Part shown: piece after piece, positions 5,495 to 10,367 of the stretch
How positions within the stretch are numbered: the first letter of the stretch is position 1
Layout: each line of letters opens with the position of its first letter
Source of the DNA: an uncultured Oscillospiraceae bacterium
Lineage (GTDB): Bacteria > Bacillota > Clostridia > Oscillospirales > Oscillospiraceae
NCBI GenBank assembly: GCA_934591725.1
Contig: CAKTPR010000077.1
Location: 1-10,367, forward strand
Length of the DNA stretch: 10,367 bases
Direction: 5' to 3'
The notes under the pieces: generated by a model
Seen by the model: the letters and a program-made list of their open reading frames with translations, nothing else
Database searches by the model: none
Told to the model about the DNA's origin: nothing
Position numbers and translations under genes: made by a program

Positions 5495-6643
5495 CTATAT
5501 CGCGAACATCCCTGCGGCAAGGCGGGCAAAGAAGCCGAAGAAGCCGAGCCGCGGCACATCCTCCGCAGCGCACACCGGCACCTCCGCGACGGTGCGGCCG
5601 TCGGCGCTTACTGTAAGCGTTCCGAGTCTGTCGCCTTTATGCACCGGGGCGGGCACGCTGCGGCGCAGTTCGAGCGTGTATTCCGGCTCGCCGCCCTTGG
5701 GGATAACGGCCACGCTGTCGCCCGTGTACTCTGCCTTGACACTCCCGGCACGTCCAAGCTCGACATGCACCTCCGGCAGCGGCGCGCCATCGTTGAGCGG
5801 GCACAGGCGGAAGCCCGAAAAGGCATAGTCAAGCAGCGCTTCCGCGTCCTTGTTGCGTGAGTCGCTCGTCTCGCAGTGCATGACAACGGCGATATATTCC
5901 ACGCCGTTGCGCTCGGCTGTCGCGGAAAGGCAGTAGCGCGAGGTCGAGGTATAGCCGGTCTTGAGCCCCGTGCAGCCGGGGTACCAGTAGGCAAGCTTAT
6001 TGGTGTTGCTCAGCTCAAATTCCCCGCCGCGTATGCTGTCCATCCATATGGTCGTGTAGTCCTTGATAAGGTCGTGCTTTATAAGCTCGCGGGACATGAG
6101 TGCGACATCATAGGCGGTGGTGAAGTGCGCGCCGTCGTCAAACAGGCCGCTGCAATTGGAGAAGTGCGTGTTCTCAAGCCCAAGCTCTTCGGCGCGCTTA
6201 TTCATGCGCTCGACGAACTTCTGCTCGCTGCCGCTCATATGCTCTGCCATCGCGACGGCGCAGTCGTTTGCCGAGACGACCGCGATGCACTTGAGCATAT
6301 CGCTGACGCTCATCTGCTCCCCCGCTTCGAGGTACACGCAGCTGCCGCCGAAGGACGCTGCGCGCTCGCTGGCGATGACAGTATCGTCGAGACTGAGCCT
6401 GCCGGCTTCAATGTCCTCCACGATGAGCAGCATCGTCATGATCTTCGTGATGCTTGCGGGAAAGCCCGGCTCGTGCGCGTTCTTCTCATAGAGGACAGTC
6501 CCCGTCTCCTTCTCCATCAGTATCGCTGCAGGAGCGTTTATCTCCGGCTGGGCGCGCCCGTCGGTGTCGAGCGCGAAGGCCGCGGGAGAAGCAAGCGTGA
6601 ATATCACCGAGATGAGAATGACGAGCGGCAGCATACGTTTCAT
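5495..6643 (-). CDS. D-alanyl-D-alanine carboxypeptidase (DacF/PBP5-like, peptidase S11)
   Basis: This secreted, membrane-anchored enzyme removes the terminal D-alanine from peptidoglycan stem peptides. A signal peptide covers residues 1-24 (MKRMLPLVILISVIFTLASP, cleavage after AFA). All three penicillin-binding motifs are intact: SITK (64-67, nucleophile S64), SAN (124-126) and KTG (228-230). A PBP5_C-like beta domain follows at about 285-360. The last residues (LGFFGFFARLAAGMFAI) form an amphipathic or hydrophobic tail, as expected for the membrane anchor. Its 382 residues match the family. The start at ATG 6643 has GGAGG 6 bases upstream. It stands alone on the minus strand, converging with the RNA ligase 50 bases away. 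DacF-type enzymes are often linked to sporulation, but the sequence does not show which paralogue this is. Confidence 0.95.
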   Translation of the reverse strand: MKRMLPLVILISVIFTLASPAAFALDTDGRAQPEINAPAAILMEKETGTVLYEKNAHEPGFPASITKIMTMLLIVEDIEAGRLSLDDTVIASERAASFGGSCVYLEAGEQMSVSDMLKCIAVVSANDCAVAMAEHMSGSEQKFVERMNKRAEELGLENTHFSNCSGLFDDGAHFTTAYDVALMSRELIKHDLIKDYTTIWMDSIRGGEFELSNTNKLAYWYPGCTGLKTGYTSTSRYCLSATAERNGVEYIAVVMHCETSDSRNKDAEALLDYAFSGFRLCPLNDGAPLPEVHVELGRAGSVKAEYTGDSVAVIPKGGEPEYTLELRRSVPAPVHKGDRLGTLTVSADGRTVAEVPVCAAEDVPRLGFFGFFARLAAGMFAI

Positions 6644-6656
6644 AGCGTTCCTCCAT

Positions 6657-6670
6657 GCGGCATTTGCCGC
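6657..6670 (-). promoter_or_regulatory. Small dyad in the carboxypeptidase leader
   Basis: GCGGCA and TGCCGC, separated by TT, form a perfect dyad that ends 3 bases before the GGAGG of the carboxypeptidase gene on the minus strand. As RNA it can form a 5-bp hairpin with a tetraloop next to the ribosome binding site. It may affect translation or bind a protein; no direct evidence. Confidence 0.35.
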
Positions 6671-6764
6671 AATAAAAAAGTCGTAAAGATTTTTGCCATG
6701 GGCGTTGAGGGTACCCTGCTTAAAGCTATGTACAACGAAGCGTGTCTATGTTCAGGTTTACAAA

Positions 6765-6793
6765 ATTATGGAAATTTCGAGCGGATACGACAA
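6765..6793 (-). promoter_or_regulatory. Candidate promoter of the carboxypeptidase gene
   Basis: On the minus strand: -35 TTGTCG (6788-6793, 4 of 6), 17-bp spacer, -10 CATAAT (6765-6770, 5 of 6). This would give a leader of about 115 bases that contains the dyad before the ribosome binding site. Confidence 0.42.
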
Positions 6794-6840
6794 AATATGC
6801 AATACCGGCGTATAGCGCCGAACTCTGATAGTAAGAGGAG

Positions 6841-6870
6841 TTTTTAACATTTTCAACAGGGTTTTCAACA
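6841..6870. repeat. Three clustered TTTTYAACA copies
   Basis: TTTTTAACA (6841-6849), TTTTCAACA (6850-6858) and TTTTCAACA (6862-6870), the last two separated by GGG. The first two abut and the third is 12 bases on from the second. The unit is loosely like a DnaA box (TTATNCACA) but does not match it. It could be a protein-binding array or simple AT-rich repetition. Confidence 0.5.
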
Positions 6871-6981
6871 CAAAGAAATGAATAAAATGTTACCGAGTCG
6901 TCAAGTTTGGTTTACATAAAACCAGAGCCGTTTTATTTATGAGTCTCCGCATCCCCACGTCAAAAATTTACAAATCACATA

Positions 6982-7011
6982 TTGACGGCAATAAACGCCG
7001 CAGAGTACAAT
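6982..7011 (+). promoter_or_regulatory. Promoter of the AI-2E-family gene
   Basis: -35 TTGACG (6982-6987, 5 of 6), 18-bp spacer, -10 TACAAT (7006-7011, 5 of 6). The expected start is about 7018. The ribosome binding site GGAGG (7037-7041) lies 10 bases before ATG 7052. Confidence 0.7.
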
Positions 7012-7051
7012 AAGCTATACAAAAGAAGCTGGCATTGGAGGAAAGCCGTAT

Positions 7052-8329
7052 ATGAGACGACCGTTCAGATGGGATAAAAAGTATCTCTATTGGGGCATAA
7101 CAGCGTTCTGCGTTGTTGCCGCGGCGATACTGTTTTACATGGCGCTCAACTATATCGGCGCCGTCGGCAGCGCGATAAGCGCGCTCGTCAAGATCCTCAG
7201 TCCATTTATCTGGGGTCTTGTGATAAGCTATCTGCTTGGGCCGCTCGTGCGCACGCTTGAAAACAAGCTCTTCCGTCCGCTTGCGTCAAAGCTCTACAAG
7301 AAGAACAAGCGCTCCGACGGGCACGGCTTTGCGCGCGGTATGTCGATCCTCTTCTCGGAAATAATCATGCTGGCGGTCATAGCGGCGTTGATTTACCTCA
7401 TCATCCCGCAGCTGTACAGCAGCATTGAAACGATCGTTGTCAACAGCCCGACCTACATAGACAACGGCACGCAGTGGCTGACGAAGCTGCTTGAGGACTA
7501 TCCGGAGATCGAGCAGTACGCCGTTCAGGCGCTGGGAGACGTGAACGAGTTCCTCGCAAACTGGCTCAAGAACAGCGTGCTCCCCGGCCTCGGCAACCTT
7601 ATCACCAATGTCGGCACGGGAGTGTACTATGTTGTGATGGCGGTTTATAATCTCGTCATCGGCATCATCGTCTCGGTATACATGCTCGGCAGCAAGGAGA
7701 CCTTCAAGGCAAACGCCAAGCGCGTGATGTACAGTCTCTTCTCCGTCGAGACAGTGAAGAAGATATTCGATGGGCTTGACTTCACCGACAAGACCTTCAT
7801 GGGCTTCATAAACGGCAAGCTCCTTGACTCGGCGATCATCGGCCTTATCTGCTACATCGGCTGCATCCTGCTGCGTATGCCTTATGCGCTGCTGATAAGC
7901 GTCATCGTCGGCGTTACAAACGTTATCCCCTTCTTTGGCCCGTTCATCGGCGCTGTGCCGAGCGCGCTGCTGGTGCTGCTGGTCGATCCGTTCAAGTGCC
8001 TGATATTCGTTATCTTCATCATCGTGCTCCAGCAGGTCGACGGCAACATCATCGGCCCGAAGGTGCTCGGCAGCTCCATCGGCATCAATGGCTTCTGGGT
8101 CATGTTCTCCATCATCCTCGGCGCGGGTCTGTTCGGCTTCTGGGGAATGCTCCTCGGCGTGCCGGTGTTCGTCGTTATCTACACGCTCATCAATAATCTC
8201 ATTGACAGAAAGCTCAAGCGCAGCGACCTGCCGTATGAGACGGAGGACTATATGGACGTTGATTACATCGACCCCGCAACTCTCCAGCCCATAAGGCACG
8301 AAAAGGAAGAGCCCGGCGAAAAGGCGTAA
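7052..8329 (+). CDS. AI-2E family transporter (PerM/YdbI-like membrane protein)
   Basis: A 425-residue polytopic membrane protein of the AI-2E transporter family (PF01594). Family members have been linked to autoinducer-2 export, Na+/H+ exchange or, commonly, no known substrate, so the cargo is open. Helices are visible at about 13-32, 46-64, 98-118, a pair at 190-212, then 260-274, 278-310, 315-328 and 347-385. A large soluble stretch at about 120-185 is the usual extracytoplasmic insert. Family signatures are GKLLDSAIIG (255-264), VTNVIPFFGPFIGAVPS (288-304) and NIIGPKVLGSSIGI (332-345). The C-terminal tail (386-425) is charged and cytoplasmic. Start ATG 7052 has GGAGG 10 bases upstream. 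It has its own promoter and is followed by a long hairpin, so it looks monocistronic. Confidence 0.92.
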   Translation: MRRPFRWDKKYLYWGITAFCVVAAAILFYMALNYIGAVGSAISALVKILSPFIWGLVISYLLGPLVRTLENKLFRPLASKLYKKNKRSDGHGFARGMSILFSEIIMLAVIAALIYLIIPQLYSSIETIVVNSPTYIDNGTQWLTKLLEDYPEIEQYAVQALGDVNEFLANWLKNSVLPGLGNLITNVGTGVYYVVMAVYNLVIGIIVSVYMLGSKETFKANAKRVMYSLFSVETVKKIFDGLDFTDKTFMGFINGKLLDSAIIGLICYIGCILLRMPYALLISVIVGVTNVIPFFGPFIGAVPSALLVLLVDPFKCLIFVIFIIVLQQVDGNIIGPKVLGSSIGINGFWVMFSIILGAGLFGFWGMLLGVPVFVVIYTLINNLIDRKLKRSDLPYETEDYMDVDYIDPATLQPIRHEKEEPGEKA

Positions 8330-8349
8330 AATTCAATAGAATTATTTAT

Positions 8350-8387
8350 TCATGGCGCGCTGCAATGTATTTTGCAGCGCGCCATGA
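8350..8387 (+). terminator. Long perfect hairpin after the AI-2E gene
   Basis: A 16-bp perfect stem pairs 8350-8365 (TCATGGCGCGCTGCAA) with 8372-8387 around loop TGTATT, 20 bases after the stop codon. The position fits a terminator, but the stem is followed by GCTTTCAAAAAG, not a clean T-run. It may instead act as a 3'-end stabiliser or a repeated extragenic element. Confidence 0.6.
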
Positions 8388-8401
8388 GCTTTCAAAAAGT
8401 T

Positions 8402-8453
8402 TAAGGAACCGTTTATCCCCTCAGGCGCCTGCGGCGTCAGCAAAGGCTCCTTA
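8402..8453. repeat. Nested inverted-repeat element, function unknown
   Basis: The outer arms TAAGGAACC (8402-8410) and GGCTCCTTA (8445-8453) pair over 8 of 9 positions. Inside, GGCGCC (8424-8429) and GGCGTC (8433-8438) form a second hairpin with one G-U pair. It lies between a terminator-like hairpin and the next promoter. It could be an extragenic repeat or a transcript end; nothing in the window decides. Confidence 0.4.
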
Positions 8454-8490
8454 TGGCACGCCGGGTATGCGCGCTGAGCATTTCCTCGTC

Positions 8491-8519
8491 TTGCAATATT
8501 CCTGCCCTTATGATAAAAT
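8491..8519 (+). promoter_or_regulatory. Promoter of the O-antigen ligase-like gene
   Basis: -35 TTGCAA (8491-8496, 4 of 6), 17-bp spacer, -10 TAAAAT (8514-8519, 5 of 6) with TGA just upstream giving an extended -10. The expected start is about 8526, leaving a short leader of about 25 bases before ATG 8551. The ribosome binding site is weak (GTGGGG). Confidence 0.6.
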
Positions 8520-8550
8520 ATGCGGTACGAATTTTGTGGGGTAAATAATA

Positions 8551-9978
8551 ATGGAGCATATAAAAATCGAAAGCAGGGAAAAAAGCTGGCCGCGGTTCCA
8601 CGCGTTCATGACCGCTGCCCTGCTTGCCTTCTTCATGCTGAGTCCCGCCGCGCCGGAGCACTGGAGCGCGCTATATTCCGTCTACGGCAGGTGCGCCATC
8701 ATTGTAATGCTCGCTCTCTATTTCTGGAAATGCGGACTTCGCGGTGTCCTTGAGGTGAAGCTTGTCATATGGTACGCCGTGTGGCTGTTTATCACCCGCC
8801 TGCTCAATACCGACTATTATCTTGAAAACGAGTTTGACCTTGTCCTCAAGACCTTCCTCTGTGCCGCTGTTCTCGCGGCCGGACTTGTGCTTGACTCCAC
8901 GCAGCGCAGGCGCTTTTTCGATATCGTGATCGCCATCGCCGGCGCGTTCTATTTTATCGTTGCGGTTCTCGCGATAGCCGCATGCTTCCTCGGCATTTAC
9001 TTTTATATCCCGCCTGAGAACATCCCCTTCGGCATTGACACATATTATCTGTATGCCAATTTTTATTTCATCGCTCCGTTTGGAAACAACCGCACAGTTA
9101 CCGCCGTCTGGTTTTATATTGCGGGTTGCCTTATGGTATATGAGTTTCTCAACTGCCGCAAAAAGCTCTGGCGCATCCCGATCATTCTGGCGTGGCTGGT
9201 TTTCTATATCGCCGTCGCGCTCGCCTTCTGCCGCAGCATAAAGCTCGCTATGTGCGTCAACGCGGCCATGCTTGTCATCCTCGGCGGAATAAAGCTCATA
9301 AAACTGAAGAGCAACGCTTTGAAGGCCATTATCATCGCCGTCCTCGCGGTCATCTCCATGCCGCTTGTTTACAAAAGCTTTGACCTCACCGTCTCCGCCA
9401 CTCAGGCAGCGTATGACAGGCTCGACCCGGATATTGAGCGCATATCGGATCCTTACGTTGGGCAAGGTGAAGTGCAGGAGTTCGGCGACACGCGCGACCT
9501 CAAGGAGAGTGTCTCCAATATGTCTAACCGCGGCAATATTTTTGCCAGCATCATTCCCACCATCAAGGAAGACCCCTCTCTCCTGCTCATTGGCAAATAC
9601 AGCCACCAGATAATGAACATCCCGCATAAGTACCAGAACTATCCCTATTTCCATATGCACAATTACCTTGTGCAGACGCTTATGCTCGCGGGAGTTCTCG
9701 GCCTGCTGCTTGTCCTCGCGTTCTCGGTGATGCTGGTCATAAAGATGATAAGGCTGTTTTTCACGAAGCTGCCTGAGGTGACGGCAGCGGTCAAAACTCT
9801 GACGCTCCCCCTCGCCGGTATATTCATTTACGGCATGATGGAGACAGTGATATTCACAAACTGCGCCGACGACCGTGTGCCCACCGACTTCCGTGAGCTT
9901 GCCTTCTTCCTCATCGCCGGTATCTTCCTCGGCTTCTATTACGACGCATTCCCCGTAAAGAAAAATGGAAGACGCTGA
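8551..9978 (+). CDS. O-antigen ligase/polymerase-like membrane protein (WaaL/Wzy type)
   Basis: A 475-residue polytopic membrane protein with the layout of the Wzy_C/O-antigen ligase group. These proteins join or polymerise lipid-linked sugars on the outer face of the membrane. Hydrophobic helices run through residues 16-270. The stretch ALAFCRSIKLA (R228) matches the conserved SR region at the start of a helix. A large external loop follows (about 272-370) with SNRGNIFASIIPTIKEDP (R327), the LLIGKY turn and MHN (H370), the arginine/histidine pattern expected in the catalytic loop. Closing helices at about 371-400, 416-437 and 448-465 end in a basic tail. In a Gram-positive host it would act on capsule, exopolysaccharide or a teichoic-type polymer. 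No glycosyltransferases neighbour it here, so the substrate is unknown. Sequence divergence keeps the call at fold/family level. Confidence 0.75.
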   Translation: MEHIKIESREKSWPRFHAFMTAALLAFFMLSPAAPEHWSALYSVYGRCAIIVMLALYFWKCGLRGVLEVKLVIWYAVWLFITRLLNTDYYLENEFDLVLKTFLCAAVLAAGLVLDSTQRRRFFDIVIAIAGAFYFIVAVLAIAACFLGIYFYIPPENIPFGIDTYYLYANFYFIAPFGNNRTVTAVWFYIAGCLMVYEFLNCRKKLWRIPIILAWLVFYIAVALAFCRSIKLAMCVNAAMLVILGGIKLIKLKSNALKAIIIAVLAVISMPLVYKSFDLTVSATQAAYDRLDPDIERISDPYVGQGEVQEFGDTRDLKESVSNMSNRGNIFASIIPTIKEDPSLLLIGKYSHQIMNIPHKYQNYPYFHMHNYLVQTLMLAGVLGLLLVLAFSVMLVIKMIRLFFTKLPEVTAAVKTLTLPLAGIFIYGMMETVIFTNCADDRVPTDFRELAFFLIAGIFLGFYYDAFPVKKNGRR

Positions 9979-9980
9979 AA

Positions 9981-10009
9981 CGCCGGTCATGCGGTTCTCC
10001 GCTGCGGCG
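9981..10009 (+). terminator. Weak hairpin after the O-antigen ligase-like gene
   Basis: CGCCG (9981-9985) pairs with CGGCG (10005-10009), and GCGG-TTCT-CCGC (9991-10002) pairs inside. It starts 3 bases after the stop codon, but ATCAAAAAATAT follows instead of a T-run. It is a possible factor-dependent or inefficient terminator only. Confidence 0.3.
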
Positions 10010-10062
10010 ATCAAAAAATATCGTTGTCACAAATCTTTATAATTTTTTAACTTGTCCGCATA

Positions 10063-10091
10063 TTGACTTTTCTATTATCACAGAATATAAT
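10063..10091 (+). promoter_or_regulatory. Consensus promoter of the manganese riboswitch transcript
   Basis: -35 TTGACT (10063-10068, 5 of 6), 17-bp spacer, -10 TATAAT (10086-10091, perfect). The expected start is about 10098, only about 10 bases before the aptamer begins. It is a strong constitutive-type sigma-A promoter, as expected when control comes later through the RNA. Confidence 0.87.
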
Positions 10092-10107
10092 GTGCTACAC
10101 TGAATTT

Positions 10108-10209
10108 CGCCTGAGGGAGTAATTCCGCACCGCGTCCGCGGTGCGAGGCAGACCCGTCAGAACGGTGCTTCGGCATCCGGGCTGCTCTGTAAAGAATGAG
10201 ACTCATGCG
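10108..10209 (+). promoter_or_regulatory. yybP-ykoY manganese riboswitch aptamer
   Basis: The fold matches the manganese-sensing yybP-ykoY class. P1.1 pairs 10108-10115 (CGCCTGAG) with 10202-10209, with one C-T mismatch. Loop L1 carries the class hallmark GGAGTA (10116-10121) opposite GAGA (10198-10201). P1.2 is ATTC/GAAT (10122-10125/10194-10197). P2 is an 8-bp GC hairpin (10126-10145). P3.1 is GCAGACCCG/CGGGCTGC (10148-10156/10178-10185). L3 is the 7-base TCAGAAC (10157-10163), and P3.2 is GGTGC-TTCG-GCATC. The usual P4 hairpin is missing, making a three-way junction. The layout (CG then TCA in L3, with no bases on the opposite side) is the same as in the Lactococcus aptamer as I recall it. 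The controlled gene lies right of the window, typically a manganese exporter. Confidence 0.82.
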
Positions 10210-10239
10210 TAAGCTGTACAGCTTGCGCATGGGTTTTTT
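10204..10239 (+). terminator. Riboswitch-controlled intrinsic terminator
   Basis: CATGCGTAAGC (10204-10214) pairs with GCTTGCGCATG (10221-10231) around TGTACA, followed by GG and TTTTTTG (T-run 10234-10239). Its 5' arm shares bases 10204-10209 with the 3' strand of P1.1, so aptamer and terminator exclude each other. Metal binding should stabilise P1 and allow read-through, an ON switch. Confidence 0.88.
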
Positions 10240-10261
10240 GTTTTTACCATCAATTGACAAG

Positions 10262-10300
10262 AGCACACACGCCTGACAGCGTGTCTTTCCGGTGCTTTTT
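10262..10300 (+). terminator. Second terminator-like hairpin after the riboswitch
   Basis: AGCAC (10262-10266) pairs with GTGCT (10292-10296), enclosing a 6-bp hairpin ACACGC-CTGACA-GCGTGT (10267-10284) and an internal loop. The outer stem runs directly into TTTTT (10296-10300). It lies 22 bases after the first terminator and may back it up or be part of a longer leader. Confidence 0.45.
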
Positions 10301-10314
10301 GTCCTTTTCGCCTT

Positions 10315-10332
10315 GACGGGCGTCAGCCCGTC
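10315..10332. other. Perfect hairpin in the downstream leader
   Basis: GACGGGC (10315-10321) pairs exactly with GCCCGTC (10326-10332) around loop GTCA. No T-run follows on the plus strand (TGCGTCTCAAAAAA). It could be leader structure before the gene off the right edge. No gene or start codon is supported in 10240-10367. Confidence 0.4.
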
Positions 10333-10367
10333 TGCGTCTCAAAAAACAAAAATCGCACAAAAATCCA

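Larger units (their letters stand above)
6644..7051. other. Divergent intergenic region between dacF-like and AI-2E genes
   Basis: These 408 bases hold no convincing gene. The left end carries the ribosome binding site and a small dyad in the carboxypeptidase leader. A weak minus-strand promoter lies at 6765-6793. A small GC hairpin sits at 6806-6820 (CGGCG, TATAG, CGCCG), and three TTTTYAACA copies lie at 6841-6870. The right end carries the promoter and ribosome binding site of the AI-2E-family gene. The middle is AT-rich compared with the genes on either side. Confidence 0.7.

Noticed and set aside
5876..6847. 323-residue plus-strand open frame
   Set aside because: Antisense to the carboxypeptidase gene, which has all catalytic motifs; no domain is visible in the opposite frame.
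6850..6870. DnaA boxes or a replication origin
   Set aside because: TTTTCAACA differs from TTATNCACA at key positions, and no AT-rich unwinding region or dnaA/dnaN neighbourhood is present.
7286..8299. 337-residue minus-strand open frame
   Set aside because: It is strongly acidic and histidine-rich low-complexity sequence antisense to the AI-2E gene, a typical codon-bias shadow.
8671..10014. 447-residue minus-strand open frame
   Set aside because: Antisense to the O-antigen ligase-like gene, with no recognisable domain and the acidic composition of a shadow frame.
10078..10266. 62-residue minus-strand open frame
   Set aside because: Lies opposite the riboswitch and terminator; its basic composition comes from the structured RNA sequence.

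Overview
The window looks like a chromosomal segment of a Gram-positive Clostridia-type bacterium, probably close to Oscillospiraceae/Ruminococcaceae. This is inferred from moderate-to-high GC coding sequence, near-consensus sigma-A promoters, GGAGG-type ribosome binding sites, a DacF-like D,D-carboxypeptidase, intrinsic terminators and a Firmicutes-style AraC/TetR/ABC repertoire. No rRNA, tRNA, CRISPR array or insertion sequence was seen.

Left part (1-4090). A NUDIX hydrolase enters from the left edge and ends at a strong hairpin terminator (533-564). It converges with a long minus-strand operon that runs from about 4087 down to 577. In transcription order the operon holds a TetR-family repressor, an alpha/beta hydrolase, a serine beta-lactamase-like hydrolase fused out of frame to the tail of a small membrane protein, an AraC/GyrI-type regulator, and an ABC ATPase fused out of frame to the tail of its permease. 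Neighbouring genes overlap by a few bases (ATGA-type junctions), which suggests translational coupling. Two separate internal deletions have cut this operon. One removed the back of the serine hydrolase and the front of the membrane protein. The other removed the back of the ATPase and the front of the permease. The transport function is therefore probably lost, although both regulators and the alpha/beta hydrolase look intact.

Centre (4090-5444). The TetR operon has an almost textbook promoter (TTGACA, 17 bp, TATAAT) followed at once by a perfect 34-bp palindrome, very likely the TetR operator. Diverging from it is a two-gene plus-strand unit: a calcineurin-like metallophosphoesterase with a TTG start, and an overlapping small ATP-dependent RNA ligase with all the usual nucleotidyltransferase motifs. 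Together they look like an RNA end-healing and sealing cassette. Its extended -10 promoter carries a half-site related to the TetR palindrome.

Right part (5495-10367). A D-alanyl-D-alanine carboxypeptidase (minus strand) diverges from an AI-2E/PerM-family membrane protein (plus strand) across a 408-bp intergenic region. Next comes a WaaL/Wzy-type O-antigen ligase-like polytopic membrane protein. The window closes with a consensus promoter, an RNA whose fold matches the yybP-ykoY manganese riboswitch, and an overlapping intrinsic terminator. It probably controls a manganese-export or related gene just beyond the right edge.
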